NCBI GenBank assembly: GCA_013299105.1
Contig: JAAFJY010000044.1
Location: 1 to 41,320, forward strand
Reading direction: 5' to 3'
Length of the DNA: 41,320 nt
Source: Chitinophagales bacterium
GTDB taxonomy: Bacteria > Bacteroidota > Bacteroidia > Chitinophagales > Saprospiraceae
Every line of letters starts with the position of its first letter. Within the stretch, counting starts at the first letter, position 1. Under the pieces are notes generated by a model. That model was not told the origin of the DNA. It made no database searches and saw only the letters and a program-made list of their open reading frames with translations. A program made the position numbers and the translations under genes. Shown here one piece after another: positions 31,704-40,114 of this stretch.

Positions 31704-31725
31704 CATTGCACATTTAATTGCAATG
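31704..31725 (-). terminator. weak hairpin after yraN
   Basis: CATTGCA (31704-31710) pairs with TGCAATG (31719-31725) around eight bases. AT-rich sequence follows on the minus strand. It lies 20 bases past the yraN stop and may separate yraN from the TIR operon. Confidence 0.4.
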
Positions 31726-31745
31726 ACAACCAACATATCCTACCA

Positions 31746-32117
31746 CTACCTCCAATTCCCCGGCCAAAAACCATCCTGCAAATGCTCCAAATTGGTCTCG
31801 CCATCTGGGCGCATGACAATGCTGATCACATCAAAACGGATTTCTCCTTCATGGCTAATTTTTTCACAAAAATAAGAAGCCGCAGCGGCCAGCATCTGTT
31901 GTTGCTGGCGAGAAACGAAGTATTCTGGTGGTCCAAAACGGGTAGAACTGCGGGTTTTGACCTCCACAAACACGATGGTTTCAGCGTCTTTGACGATCAT
32001 GTCCACCTCGGCGCGGCTGTAACGCCAGTTTTGGGCCAATACTTGGCATCCTTTTTCCACAAAAAATTGGCGGGCCAGTTTTTCTCCTGTTTTGCCCAAA
32101 TCGTTGCTTGCACTCAT
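31746..32117 (-). CDS. yraN: YraN/UPF0102 family endonuclease-like protein
   Basis: 123 residues from the ATG at 32117. The frame stays open for 21 more codons, but those are only a translation of the octamer array (QPFNISTFQPFN). The family core is present: LGKTGEKLARQFFVEKG, then the PD-(D/E)XK-like set AEVDMIVKDAETIVFVEVKTR with Glu/Asp and the EVK motif, followed by SRQQQQMLAAAASYF and RFDVISI. YraN proteins are small cytoplasmic proteins with a Holliday-junction-resolvase-like fold and unproven function. Complete and of normal length. Confidence 0.93.
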   Translation of the reverse strand: MSASNDLGKTGEKLARQFFVEKGCQVLAQNWRYSRAEVDMIVKDAETIVFVEVKTRSSTRFGPPEYFVSRQQQQMLAAAASYFCEKISHEGEIRFDVISIVMRPDGETNLEHLQDGFWPGNWR

Positions 32118-32122
32118 GACAA

Positions 32123-32168
32123 TGAAGTTGAAAGGTTGAAAGGTTGAAATGTTGAAGGGTTGAAGAGC
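32123..32168. repeat. TTCAACC-type octamer array 5
   Basis: Five consecutive GAAGTTGA/AAGGTTGA/AAGGTTGA/AATGTTGA/AGGGTTGA units (reverse complement of the other arrays) end five bases before the yraN start. Confidence 0.8.
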
Positions 32169-32229
32169 CAACCCAAACATCTTGTATGTCGCATGTCAAA
32201 AAATAAAGGACCTACCAACCCGCTGGGCA

Positions 32230-32265
32230 TAAAAAAAGCCCCTCTCCAAAAATGCGGAGAGAGGC
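32230..32265 (-). terminator. rho-independent terminator on the minus strand
   Basis: GCCCCTCTCC (32238-32247) pairs with GGAGAGAGGC (32256-32265), 9 of 10 positions, with an 8-base loop. On the minus strand seven T follow (32237-32231). No annotated minus-strand gene ends close by; the PorP/SprF gene stops 480 bases away. Confidence 0.65.
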
Positions 32266-32284
32266 CATCCCAAAAACCGATTTA

Positions 32285-32431
32285 ATGCTTTTTGTGCGTT
32301 TAAAAAAAACACACTGTTTCTTTGAGGAACATATCCTATGCCTTATTAACGCCTGGATTCAAAAACTGGACGGACAAGAAGGCAATTTTAACATTTCCAT
32401 CAATCGGTTGGTAGAAACCTTGCTGTCATAG
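32285..32431 (+). CDS. possible 48-residue protein
   Basis: ATG 32285 to TAG 32431 gives MLFVRLKKTH..., then EEHILCLINAWIQKLDGQ and NFNISINRLVETLLS. It has two predicted helices, and the last piece resembles the second helix of ribbon-helix-helix proteins (I-S-I-N-x-L-V-E-x-L-L), which are often antitoxins or small regulators. There is no strong promoter, and the region otherwise holds only hairpins. It may also be a fragment of a larger gene or a chance frame. Confidence 0.35.
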   Translation: MLFVRLKKTHCFFEEHILCLINAWIQKLDGQEGNFNISINRLVETLLS

Positions 32432-32564
32432 ATTCTTCTCAACATTGGCAGAAGGAAGGGATTTTGCCAATATTTAAGCCAAAAGAATCAAGGGTGAGCG
32501 AGCAAAAAAATAATATACAAATGTAGGGAGATTTGACGAAAAAAGCAATACCTAAAACCAGGTA

Positions 32565-32604
32565 TTCCCCTGGGGATGAAAGAAATAAGCCATCCCCAGG
32601 GGAA
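32565..32604. terminator. strong 14-bp hairpin downstream of the PorP/SprF gene
   Basis: TTCCCCTGGGGATG (32565-32578) and CATCCCCAGGGGAA (32591-32604) are perfectly complementary around 12 bases. It lies 142 bases past the PorP/SprF stop in the direction of transcription. The tail is only moderately T-rich, so it may be a terminator or an mRNA 3'-end stabiliser. Confidence 0.6.
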
Positions 32605-32641
32605 AAACTTTTAGTATTTGAGCTAAAATAAACTGGACGTG

Positions 32642-32744
32642 TTTGCTTTTGAGGTTTAGCAAAAAAAGAACACAACTCCTTTAATCCAGTTGTTTTTCTT
32701 TTTTCACTAAACCTAAATCCGTCCACCTTATTTTTTTACGCTCC
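32642..32744 (-). repeat. dispersed ~100-bp palindromic repeat, copy B
   Basis: The reverse complement of this stretch aligns along its whole length with 23108-23207. The palindromic core is 32653-32713, bounded by GGTTTAG and CTAAACC. Its GGAGCG end (32744-32739) touches the PorP/SprF stop codon. Between it, hairpin 32565-32604 and terminator 32230-32265, the 628-base space holds only the possible small protein. Confidence 0.85.
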
Positions 32745-32745
32745 C

Positions 32746-33678
32746 CTAACGGCGCCCAAATTTGCTCTTGCGGTTTTCAGCACCTTTGAAACCCAAGATC
32801 AAGCTGATCTCGTGCGAGCCTGCTGAGTATTGCTGCAAGTCTTGCATAGAAAGGTCAAAAGTGTAAAAAAACTTGATTTTATCGGTCAGTTCAGTACCTG
32901 CCAATACCCCAATGGTCTTCAATGAGCGGTATGACAGGCCAGCGATCAGCTTGTCATCCAACAAACCCGCCTTGAGGTTTACATCCACATTGAAGGGAGA
33001 ATCCATTACCGAGCGCACCATTACCGAGGGCTCCAAAGAAAACTTGTTTTCGGAAAGTTCAAATTTGTGCCCTGCCATCAACACATAGTGCTGAAACAAG
33101 CCACCACCACTGTTGTTGGGGTCGCCAATGTTGCGCAAGCGTTCGGCGATGAGATTGGTAAGGCTCAAACCGATGTAGGTATTTTCGTAAAAACGGATGT
33201 ATCCTGCCAGAGAGGCGTCGAATAATTGCTGCCCGTTTACCGCATTTTCGATGATGTCATCACCTTGTTCGTAGTAAGCGCCGTTCAAAACACCATTGTT
33301 CACCGAAAACTGCGTAATATCAGTTGAAAAACCAATCGACAACTTTACGTTTTCCTGCAATTTGAATCGGAAACCTGCATTCAATCGTGCACGAACACTG
33401 CTGATTTGGGCAGCACTTTCGCCCATTACAGCCATACCAAACCCAAAAGTCTTGCCCAGTGGGCCATGATACTGCACCCCAAAGTTTTTGGGGGCATCTG
33501 GAAAGCCCAACCACTGGCCGCGAGCGTTCAGTTGGATGGTGTGTACTTCATCGAAGCCTGCGGCAGCTGGATTCACCAGAATCGGAGCCACATTGTACTG
33601 ATTGTAGATGGCTTCTTGCTGAGCAAAAACCATCGTGCCTAAGAAGGCCAAGAATGCGGTGAGTAGTACTTTTTTCAT
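32746..33678 (-). CDS. type IX secretion-associated membrane protein, PorP/SprF family
   Basis: 310 residues from the ATG at 33678; another ATG five codons upstream is possible. It has a signal peptide (MKKVLLTAFLAFLGTMVFAQ) followed by the family opening Q-E-A-I-Y-N-Q-Y and APILVNPAAAGF, LNARGQWLGFPDAPKNFGVQYHGPL, then a series of barrel strands to the end. PorP/SprF proteins are outer-membrane barrels that bind particular type B T9SS cargo proteins and help attach them to the cell surface or motility machine. The gene is the third in a leftward unit, 76 bases after the giant adhesin gene whose C-terminus is type B, the sprB-sprF arrangement. Confidence 0.93.
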   Translation of the reverse strand: MKKVLLTAFLAFLGTMVFAQQEAIYNQYNVAPILVNPAAAGFDEVHTIQLNARGQWLGFPDAPKNFGVQYHGPLGKTFGFGMAVMGESAAQISSVRARLNAGFRFKLQENVKLSIGFSTDITQFSVNNGVLNGAYYEQGDDIIENAVNGQQLFDASLAGYIRFYENTYIGLSLTNLIAERLRNIGDPNNSGGGLFQHYVLMAGHKFELSENKFSLEPSVMVRSVMDSPFNVDVNLKAGLLDDKLIAGLSYRSLKTIGVLAGTELTDKIKFFYTFDLSMQDLQQYSAGSHEISLILGFKGAENRKSKFGRR

Positions 33679-33754
33679 CGAAAATCGGTTCATGGATTAT
33701 GTGGGAAAAGTCCGCTGATCCAAGTGAGATAACTGAATCAGCGGACCATTGATT

Positions 33755-36700
33755 TTATTCTCCACGCAAGAGGGTAATTGAACCTTCCACGCGTACATCT
33801 TTGTTTTCGCGGTCTTTGTACTCCAAAATGTAGTAGTAAGGACCTTCAGGCAGGGGCTCCCCACTTTGAGTGGTTCCTTTCCAATCGTTGTTGTAGTTCT
33901 GCGTTTGGAACACCAATTGACCTGCGCGGTTATAGATCGAAATACGGTTGCCTGGAAATTCCTGGATACAGTTGATCAGGAAGGTTTCGTTCGATCCATC
34001 CCCATCCGGTGAAATCACTGTACGGGTTTCCACACAAGGCAGGCGACGGTCCAAAATACGGTTCATGACAATTTCAGGAGTCGATTTGCAGCCATTGGCA
34101 TCCACTACCTGGATGAAATACTCACCTGGGCAGAGGTTTCTAACAATAGAGTCTGCACTAGTCACTGGCGCATTCCAGCGGTAAGTGTATGGGCGAGCTC
34201 CACCTTTCACTTCAGCCATAGCTTGGCCATTGCATCCTTCTGTCGCATTGATCACCCTCAAATTAACCTGTATGGGTTGAGGGTCTTTGATCTCAAATGA
34301 CCTTACAGCTGTACAGTTGTTGCGGTCCGTAACGGTAACAGTGTAGGTGCCTTTTTGCAGGCCACCATTTCTTTGAGTAGTGCGTTGGTTGCTCCAGGCA
34401 TAGGTAAACCGGCCGCCTACACCACCCTCAGCATCTACAAAAATTTCACCTGTGCGGCCACCGATGCAAGAAGCATTGTCGATGGTTGCATCAATTTCAA
34501 TAACAGGAGGTGCTTTGAGTTCCAATTCCTGGCTCACCGCACAACCTGCCCCATCGGTAATTCGGGCAATGTACTTGCCTGCTGGTGCACGGTTCAGGTC
34601 TTGGGCAGCAATGATCAATCTGTCGCCCTGCAACCACTCGTAAATTGGAGCACCTTCTCCAGCGCCAGAGGCAGTCATCCGGGCAGTGCCGTCGCTGGCA
34701 GTAGCACAGCTTACCGCAAAACCATTGTAGTTGGAGGTTACCAGAATATTGGCCTGTAATTTCGAGCTTACACCTACAGTAAATTGTTTTTCCAAAATAT
34801 TTCCACTGGCTTCGCGTACCACACAGCGGTAAACTCCAGCTTTCACGTTACCCAGGTCTTCGGTTTTGCTCACAGTATCGCCACGTGCACTCAACCAGGC
34901 AATGCGGAAAGGAGCCTGACCACCGCCGATATTGAGGTCAACACCGCCATTGCTGTCATCAGGGCATTTGGCGTTGCTAATATTGGCCCGTAGGGCGAAA
35001 GTGTTGACTTTGATGGCATCGAAAGTTTTGCGACAACCGTTGGCATCTACCACTGTTGGGATGAAATCACCTTCGCACAAACTCACCAATTGGAAACCTG
35101 TAATGGTCGAGTTCCAGGCGATCGAATAGCCTGGAGTGCCCCCAGAGATGGCCAGTGCAACACTGCCTGAACAGCCATTTTCCTCGGTATCATGACGAAC
35201 CGACAAGCTACTTATACTCAAGGCAGCAGGCTGACGGACCGTAACCGTACCATCAATCACCGAGCCACGTGAATCAGTCACTTTGTAGGCGATGTTCCCA
35301 CCTGGCAAATTGGTTCTTTCCAAAACATTACCCGTAGGTACTTGCTCCTCCGTTCCACTGTTAATGCTGATGCGGTATGGAGCCACACCACCACTCACCT
35401 GGAAACGTGCAGCACCGGTGTTTTCACCTGGGCATTTGGCATCGGTTGAAGTAGCTCCAACGGCCAATGGTGCAGTAACTACTTCAATTTTGTAACAGGC
35501 ATTGGTTGTACAGCCAGCCTGGTCGGTTACTGTCACACAGTAGTCTCCTGCCGCGAGGTTATTGATGGTAGAAGTAGTTGCACTATTTCCCCAACGGAAA
35601 GTATAAGGGCCTTTGCCGCCGCTTGGGGTTACTATTACTGCGCCATTTGTGCCCCCTTGTGCTGACAACGGAGTCACATTTGGGGTCAGGGTCAAAGCAT
35701 TCAATTCTGGAATGACTACATTACCCGATACCGTATTGTTGCGGCTATCAGTCACTGTTACGGCATAACTGCCTCCACGAACTGTACTCAGGGTTTGCCC
35801 TGTAAAATTGTTGGCACTCCAGCGATAAGTGTAAGGGCCCGCGCCACCCGTTACCACCACTTGGGCTGATCCAGTAGCCTGGTCTTTACAAGCGTCAGTG
35901 ATTACGAAGTTACCTAAACGCAAGCGCTGTGTAACGGTGATACATTGGGTTGCGATACATCCCCCTGTTTCAGTAACGGTTACACAATATTCACCAGCAG
36001 CACTAAGTCCACTGATGTCTTCTACGTTAGCAGTATAATTATTGGGCCCAGTCCAGCGATAGGTATATGGCGCTGCACCACCTGCAATGGCAATATTGAT
36101 GGCACCATCATTGCCCGCGTCAATGTTGACCGGATCGGTGGTGGTGATCCGAACGCTGGGCTCAATGATTACAGTAGCGTTGCCAGTAGCTGTACAGCCC
36201 CTAGAATCGGTTACGGTATAGGCATAGCTGCCAGGACCAATGTTGTTGATTTGAGCGGTAGTTTGACCACCTACCCAACGGAAAGTATAAGGCCCTGAGC
36301 CGCCCGCAGGTGACAAAGTAGCACCACCGCTCGCAGAGCCATCACAACGGGTATTTTGTGAAGCTACTGATGCCGAAACCCCAGAAGTGGGAGCGGTTAC
36401 AGTCGTTGGATTGGAAACAGCGCGACACCCATTGGCATCCGTGACGGTAACGGTATAAGTGCCGGTAGGCACATTGGTCGGATTACTAACCGCTGCCAAG
36501 CCGCCGTTCCAGGCGTAAGCCAATGTACCTGAACCACCACTTGCCGTAACGTTGATTGCACCATTGGTGCCATTGAAACAGGTAATGTCAGTTTTGACAA
36601 CATTGCTAATTGCTACTGCACTTGCTGGTTGAGTGACATTGAAAGAGGCACTCGCCGTAAGGTTATTACCCGTGTCTGTTACGGTGACCCCATAAGTACC

Positions 36701-39700
36701 TGCGGCCAGGTTGCTGAGGTCTTGGGTAGTAGCATTGTTGCTCCAACGGTAGGTATAATTTCCACTGCCCCCGCGTACATCAATATTAATGGCTCCACGG
36801 GTCTCACCAAAACAAGGTACATTGGTGATTACTGCTGGCGAAACAATAGAGGGCGCATTGGGGTTGGAAATTGTGATCGAACCATCCTTGAGGGTTACTG
36901 GAATGGTTTTGTCATCTACATCATACACTTCATTGGTTCTTTGACGATTAAACCGCACCTGAGAGGTACCATTGCCGCCTAAAACGTTGAAACAAACCTG
37001 GAACAAAACCGCATTGTCGGTCAAGCTTACGCCGCGTACCTGGTCGTCAATCCAAGAAATAACGAGTACACCAGTCGTGTTGTTGAAATTAAACGATCCT
37101 GATGACAAACCACGTCCAGCTAAAGTGGTATTCAAGTTAGCGATGCCGCCAGTTGGTTTGATGATCATGAAAGCAGGATCATATCTGATTTCAAACTGAA
37201 AACCGTTCACCCGGTTGAAATTCGTAACCGATACATCCAAGCAAGTCTCCTGGTTTTGTTGTCCATTTTTGTCGGCAATACTAACGGTCAAGCCCCCCGT
37301 ATTTACAGCTTGAACTGTCACTGTACCAGGGCCGCGCACCACGTTGGCCAATTGGTTGTTCGAGCGCGTAACTGTAAGACCAGCAGCGCCAAAAATAACC
37401 TGCGAAGAACCGGCTTTGATTGCGGTAAAGCATACTTCAAAAATGGTAGCGCCATTCGCAACGCTGATGCCATTGGGGTCAGTTGTTGACCAGTTCATGG
37501 CCACATTGCCTGGCAAAACACTACCAGTACCTGGAGCGGTAAAGTTGGTGACACTTAGGCCGCTCAAGCCAAAGTTACGGACCTCCTTGAAGGTAAGTGC
37601 AGTCGCATCAAAGGTAATATTACCTACCACCGATTTAATGGCGTTAAAGTCGGCAACACTCACTTTTACACAAACGTCTTGGTTCAACTGAGTAGATTCA
37701 CTGCTGATGTTCAATTTCACGTCAGCAGGTCCTGTTACCGTCCCAATCGTGATGGTACCTGGCTGCCCAGTAACAGATACACTCTTGTCGCCCGTGTCAA
37801 TGGCTTCAGTATTGGAAAAGGTAAGATTGGATGAAGCATTGGCTACTTTGGTACGAAAACAAAGTTGGGCAATGGTAGTATTATTGGCCACCGTTTTGCC
37901 TTGCCCCGTTTCATCGTTCCAAGAAACGGTGAAAAAACCATTGGAACCAGAGATGACGGGCACTCCAATCGATGAAGCAGTCAAGCTGGCCAAATTGAAG
38001 TTGCGGCCATCTATAAAGGTAAGTTGGTCTGCGTTGTAATTGACACGGTACTGGAATCCATTTAAGCCTGTAAAGCCCGATACGGCGACCAAATTCACAC
38101 AAACCTCTTGGTTGGAGCCGGTTGCAGTACCATCGGTCAAGTCAAAGATTACACCAGTAGTAGTGCCACCTCCGCCCTGGCCATTGCCAATGGTGATGGA
38201 GCCTGCATTACCCGTTAAGGGCACTGTTTGGCTGCTTGTGTTGATGCCTTCCGTGTTGGTAAAAGTGACATTGGCCGTACCATTTGCCGTTTTGGTGCGG
38301 AAACACACCTGGGCGATGTTCGTGTTGTTGTTCACATTTACGCCTTGCTGCGTAGGATCATCCCACGACACTGGAAGTGCCGAATTGGTGCCATTCACAA
38401 TGGGTATCCCAAAGGAGTTTGCAGTTAAGCCCGTAAGGTTATAGTTTTTAGTGGACACATAGTCCAACAAAGTATTGTCAAAATTAATCCGATAGCCAAA
38501 GCCTACCAGATTGGCAAAACCTGACACGACATTCAAGTTCAAGCATACTTCTTGGTTGGTTCCGGTAGCTGTACCGGTACTCAAGGAGAAAGTCAGTGGA
38601 CCAGTAGGGCCACCTCCCCCACTTTGTTGTACTGTAATTTGCCCCTGGGTACCGCTGAAGTTCATATTGCCATTGGTGTTGGTCCGCAAGGTAGGTGTGC
38701 CCGGGAACGTGATCGCGGAAACGATGCCTGCTGATTTGCCCGTAAAGCACAGGTCAAACAAAGCAGTATTATTCGCAACCGTTGTGCCAGTGGAGGCCGT
38801 GGGGCTGGTCCAGGAGTTGATGCGGATGGTGCCTGCCGGGTTAGAGCCACCTGGCAAAGTAAAGTTACCTTGTGCCAAACCAGCCAAGGTGATATTTCTT
38901 ACCGCTACAAAATCCAATTGGGTGGAATTGTAACTCATGGTCAGGGTCTGGATCGAACCTACGTTGGTAAACCCTGAAACCGCAGTAACTTTTACGCAAA
39001 CCTCCTGACCAGGGGCGGCAATGGTGGCATCGGTGATGTCCAAGGTCAAGGTCGGAGTTGGAGCCCCCTGGATGGTAATCACCCCAGAGGTACCTGTGAA
39101 TGACATATCTTTGTTGTCCTTGTCCTTGATTACCGCTCCAGCATTCTGCGTAACTGTAGAGGTGGTTCCACCCGTTTTGCCTTGGAAGCAAACATCAACC
39201 AGTGCGGCATTATTCGCTACAGTGTTGCCTGTGGTTGGAGTAGAACTGGTCCAGTTCATCGTAATCGTCCCTGCGGGATTCGCTCCTCCTGGTACTGTAA
39301 AGTTAGCCGCAGTCAAGCCAGCTAAGTTGAAATTCTTTACAGCTGAAAAATCCAGCTGGGTAGCATTGTAATTGATGCTCAACTGGATGCTACGCACGGC
39401 GGTGAAACCCGACACTGCATTGAGTTTGATACAAGCTTCTTGCCCAGGTCCCGCAACTGTGACGTCGCTCAGGTCAAGGTTAATCGCAGCTCCGCCCCCG
39501 GCACCGATGGTTACCACGGTAGGGGTATTGTTGGGATCGGGACTAACAGGTTGGGTGTTATTGTTGAGAATTTCGGTGTAAACAACCCGAATATTCGTAT
39601 TGGCGTCAATATTGGCAGCGGTGAAACACAGGCGAAACAAGACTGTGCCATCTGGTGCGGTAATCCCAGTTGGCGAAATATTTTGGTCATACCAAGATAC

Positions 39701-40078
39701 TTTGACAACGCCTTTGGGAGCTGCCCCTTGGCCTGGCGTAGAAATGATCCCTGCCACAAAGCCAGGAACTGCACCCGTTACCTGGTCCACAGTTTTGTAC
39801 GTCAAGCGAGTCGTATCGTACAGGATTGAGAATTCAACCCCTTGCAAGGCTTGCCAGCCATTTGCTTTCACCAAAACGCAAACTTCGCCTTGCTTGGCAA
39901 CCGTTGCGTTGTCCATAAATATCCTCAAGCCCATCAATGCAGCATCAGTAGGCTCGATTTCCAATGGTAATTTTTCCGAGGCAGGAGTGCCCGTAGCAAA
40001 AAGCGGAGCAGTAAATGCAAGTGCCAACATTGGCAAAAGCAATAGCCCGCGAGTCAGGCGTGTAAAAATCGGTTTCAT
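33755..40078 (-). CDS. giant T9SS type B adhesin with cohesin-like and SprB-like repeats
   Basis: 2,107 residues. Signal peptide (about 1-29), then seven cohesin-like domains of about 140 residues (about 48-1075), each with the pattern (Q)EVCVxVxAVSGF near its start, a NxxxLTAxxF middle and (V/N)NNTxLxxVCFxxK; Gly-rich linkers join some of them. Next come about twelve SprB-like repeats of 75-80 residues (about 1075-2015: GGSGPYTYRW ... G-x-Y-x-V-T-V-T-D-x-x-G-C). The C-terminal 90 residues are a CHU_C/gliding-type domain (ISPDGDGSNETF ... YNRAGQLVF ... PLPEGPYYYILEY), the type B T9SS signal. The product should be a cell-surface fibre exported by T9SS. The adjacent PorP/SprF protein is its likely attachment partner. 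Cohesin here need not mean a cellulosome, as no dockerin protein is visible. Confidence 0.92.
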   Translation of the reverse strand: MKPIFTRLTRGLLLLPMLALAFTAPLFATGTPASEKLPLEIEPTDAALMGLRIFMDNATVAKQGEVCVLVKANGWQALQGVEFSILYDTTRLTYKTVDQVTGAVPGFVAGIISTPGQGAAPKGVVKVSWYDQNISPTGITAPDGTVLFRLCFTAANIDANTNIRVVYTEILNNNTQPVSPDPNNTPTVVTIGAGGGAAINLDLSDVTVAGPGQEACIKLNAVSGFTAVRSIQLSINYNATQLDFSAVKNFNLAGLTAANFTVPGGANPAGTITMNWTSSTPTTGNTVANNAALVDVCFQGKTGGTTSTVTQNAGAVIKDKDNKDMSFTGTSGVITIQGAPTPTLTLDITDATIAAPGQEVCVKVTAVSGFTNVGSIQTLTMSYNSTQLDFVAVRNITLAGLAQGNFTLPGGSNPAGTIRINSWTSPTASTGTTVANNTALFDLCFTGKSAGIVSAITFPGTPTLRTNTNGNMNFSGTQGQITVQQSGGGGPTGPLTFSLSTGTATGTNQEVCLNLNVVSGFANLVGFGYRINFDNTLLDYVSTKNYNLTGLTANSFGIPIVNGTNSALPVSWDDPTQQGVNVNNNTNIAQVCFRTKTANGTANVTFTNTEGINTSSQTVPLTGNAGSITIGNGQGGGGTTTGVIFDLTDGTATGSNQEVCVNLVAVSGFTGLNGFQYRVNYNADQLTFIDGRNFNLASLTASSIGVPVISGSNGFFTVSWNDETGQGKTVANNTTIAQLCFRTKVANASSNLTFSNTEAIDTGDKSVSVTGQPGTITIGTVTGPADVKLNISSESTQLNQDVCVKVSVADFNAIKSVVGNITFDATALTFKEVRNFGLSGLSVTNFTAPGTGSVLPGNVAMNWSTTDPNGISVANGATIFEVCFTAIKAGSSQVIFGAAGLTVTRSNNQLANVVRGPGTVTVQAVNTGGLTVSIADKNGQQNQETCLDVSVTNFNRVNGFQFEIRYDPAFMIIKPTGGIANLNTTLAGRGLSSGSFNFNNTTGVLVISWIDDQVRGVSLTDNAVLFQVCFNVLGGNGTSQVRFNRQRTNEVYDVDDKTIPVTLKDGSITISNPNAPSIVSPAVITNVPCFGETRGAINIDVRGGSGNYTYRWSNNATTQDLSNLAAGTYGVTVTDTGNNLTASASFNVTQPASAVAISNVVKTDITCFNGTNGAINVTASGGSGTLAYAWNGGLAAVSNPTNVPTGTYTVTVTDANGCRAVSNPTTVTAPTSGVSASVASQNTRCDGSASGGATLSPAGGSGPYTFRWVGGQTTAQINNIGPGSYAYTVTDSRGCTATGNATVIIEPSVRITTTDPVNIDAGNDGAINIAIAGGAAPYTYRWTGPNNYTANVEDISGLSAAGEYCVTVTETGGCIATQCITVTQRLRLGNFVITDACKDQATGSAQVVVTGGAGPYTYRWSANNFTGQTLSTVRGGSYAVTVTDSRNNTVSGNVVIPELNALTLTPNVTPLSAQGGTNGAVIVTPSGGKGPYTFRWGNSATTSTINNLAAGDYCVTVTDQAGCTTNACYKIEVVTAPLAVGATSTDAKCPGENTGAARFQVSGGVAPYRISINSGTEEQVPTGNVLERTNLPGGNIAYKVTDSRGSVIDGTVTVRQPAALSISSLSVRHDTEENGCSGSVALAISGGTPGYSIAWNSTITGFQLVSLCEGDFIPTVVDANGCRKTFDAIKVNTFALRANISNAKCPDDSNGGVDLNIGGGQAPFRIAWLSARGDTVSKTEDLGNVKAGVYRCVVREASGNILEKQFTVGVSSKLQANILVTSNYNGFAVSCATASDGTARMTASGAGEGAPIYEWLQGDRLIIAAQDLNRAPAGKYIARITDGAGCAVSQELELKAPPVIEIDATIDNASCIGGRTGEIFVDAEGGVGGRFTYAWSNQRTTQRNGGLQKGTYTVTVTDRNNCTAVRSFEIKDPQPIQVNLRVINATEGCNGQAMAEVKGGARPYTYRWNAPVTSADSIVRNLCPGEYFIQVVDANGCKSTPEIVMNRILDRRLPCVETRTVISPDGDGSNETFLINCIQEFPGNRISIYNRAGQLVFQTQNYNNDWKGTTQSGEPLPEGPYYYILEYKDRENKDVRVEGSITLLRGE

Positions 40079-40114
40079 TGTATATCGGATTTGGGATAAA
40101 GTGAAAGAAAGAGG

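Noticed and set aside
32118-32180. N-terminal extension of yraN
   Set aside because: The extra 21 codons are the octamer array. YraN proteins begin near the ATG at 32117.
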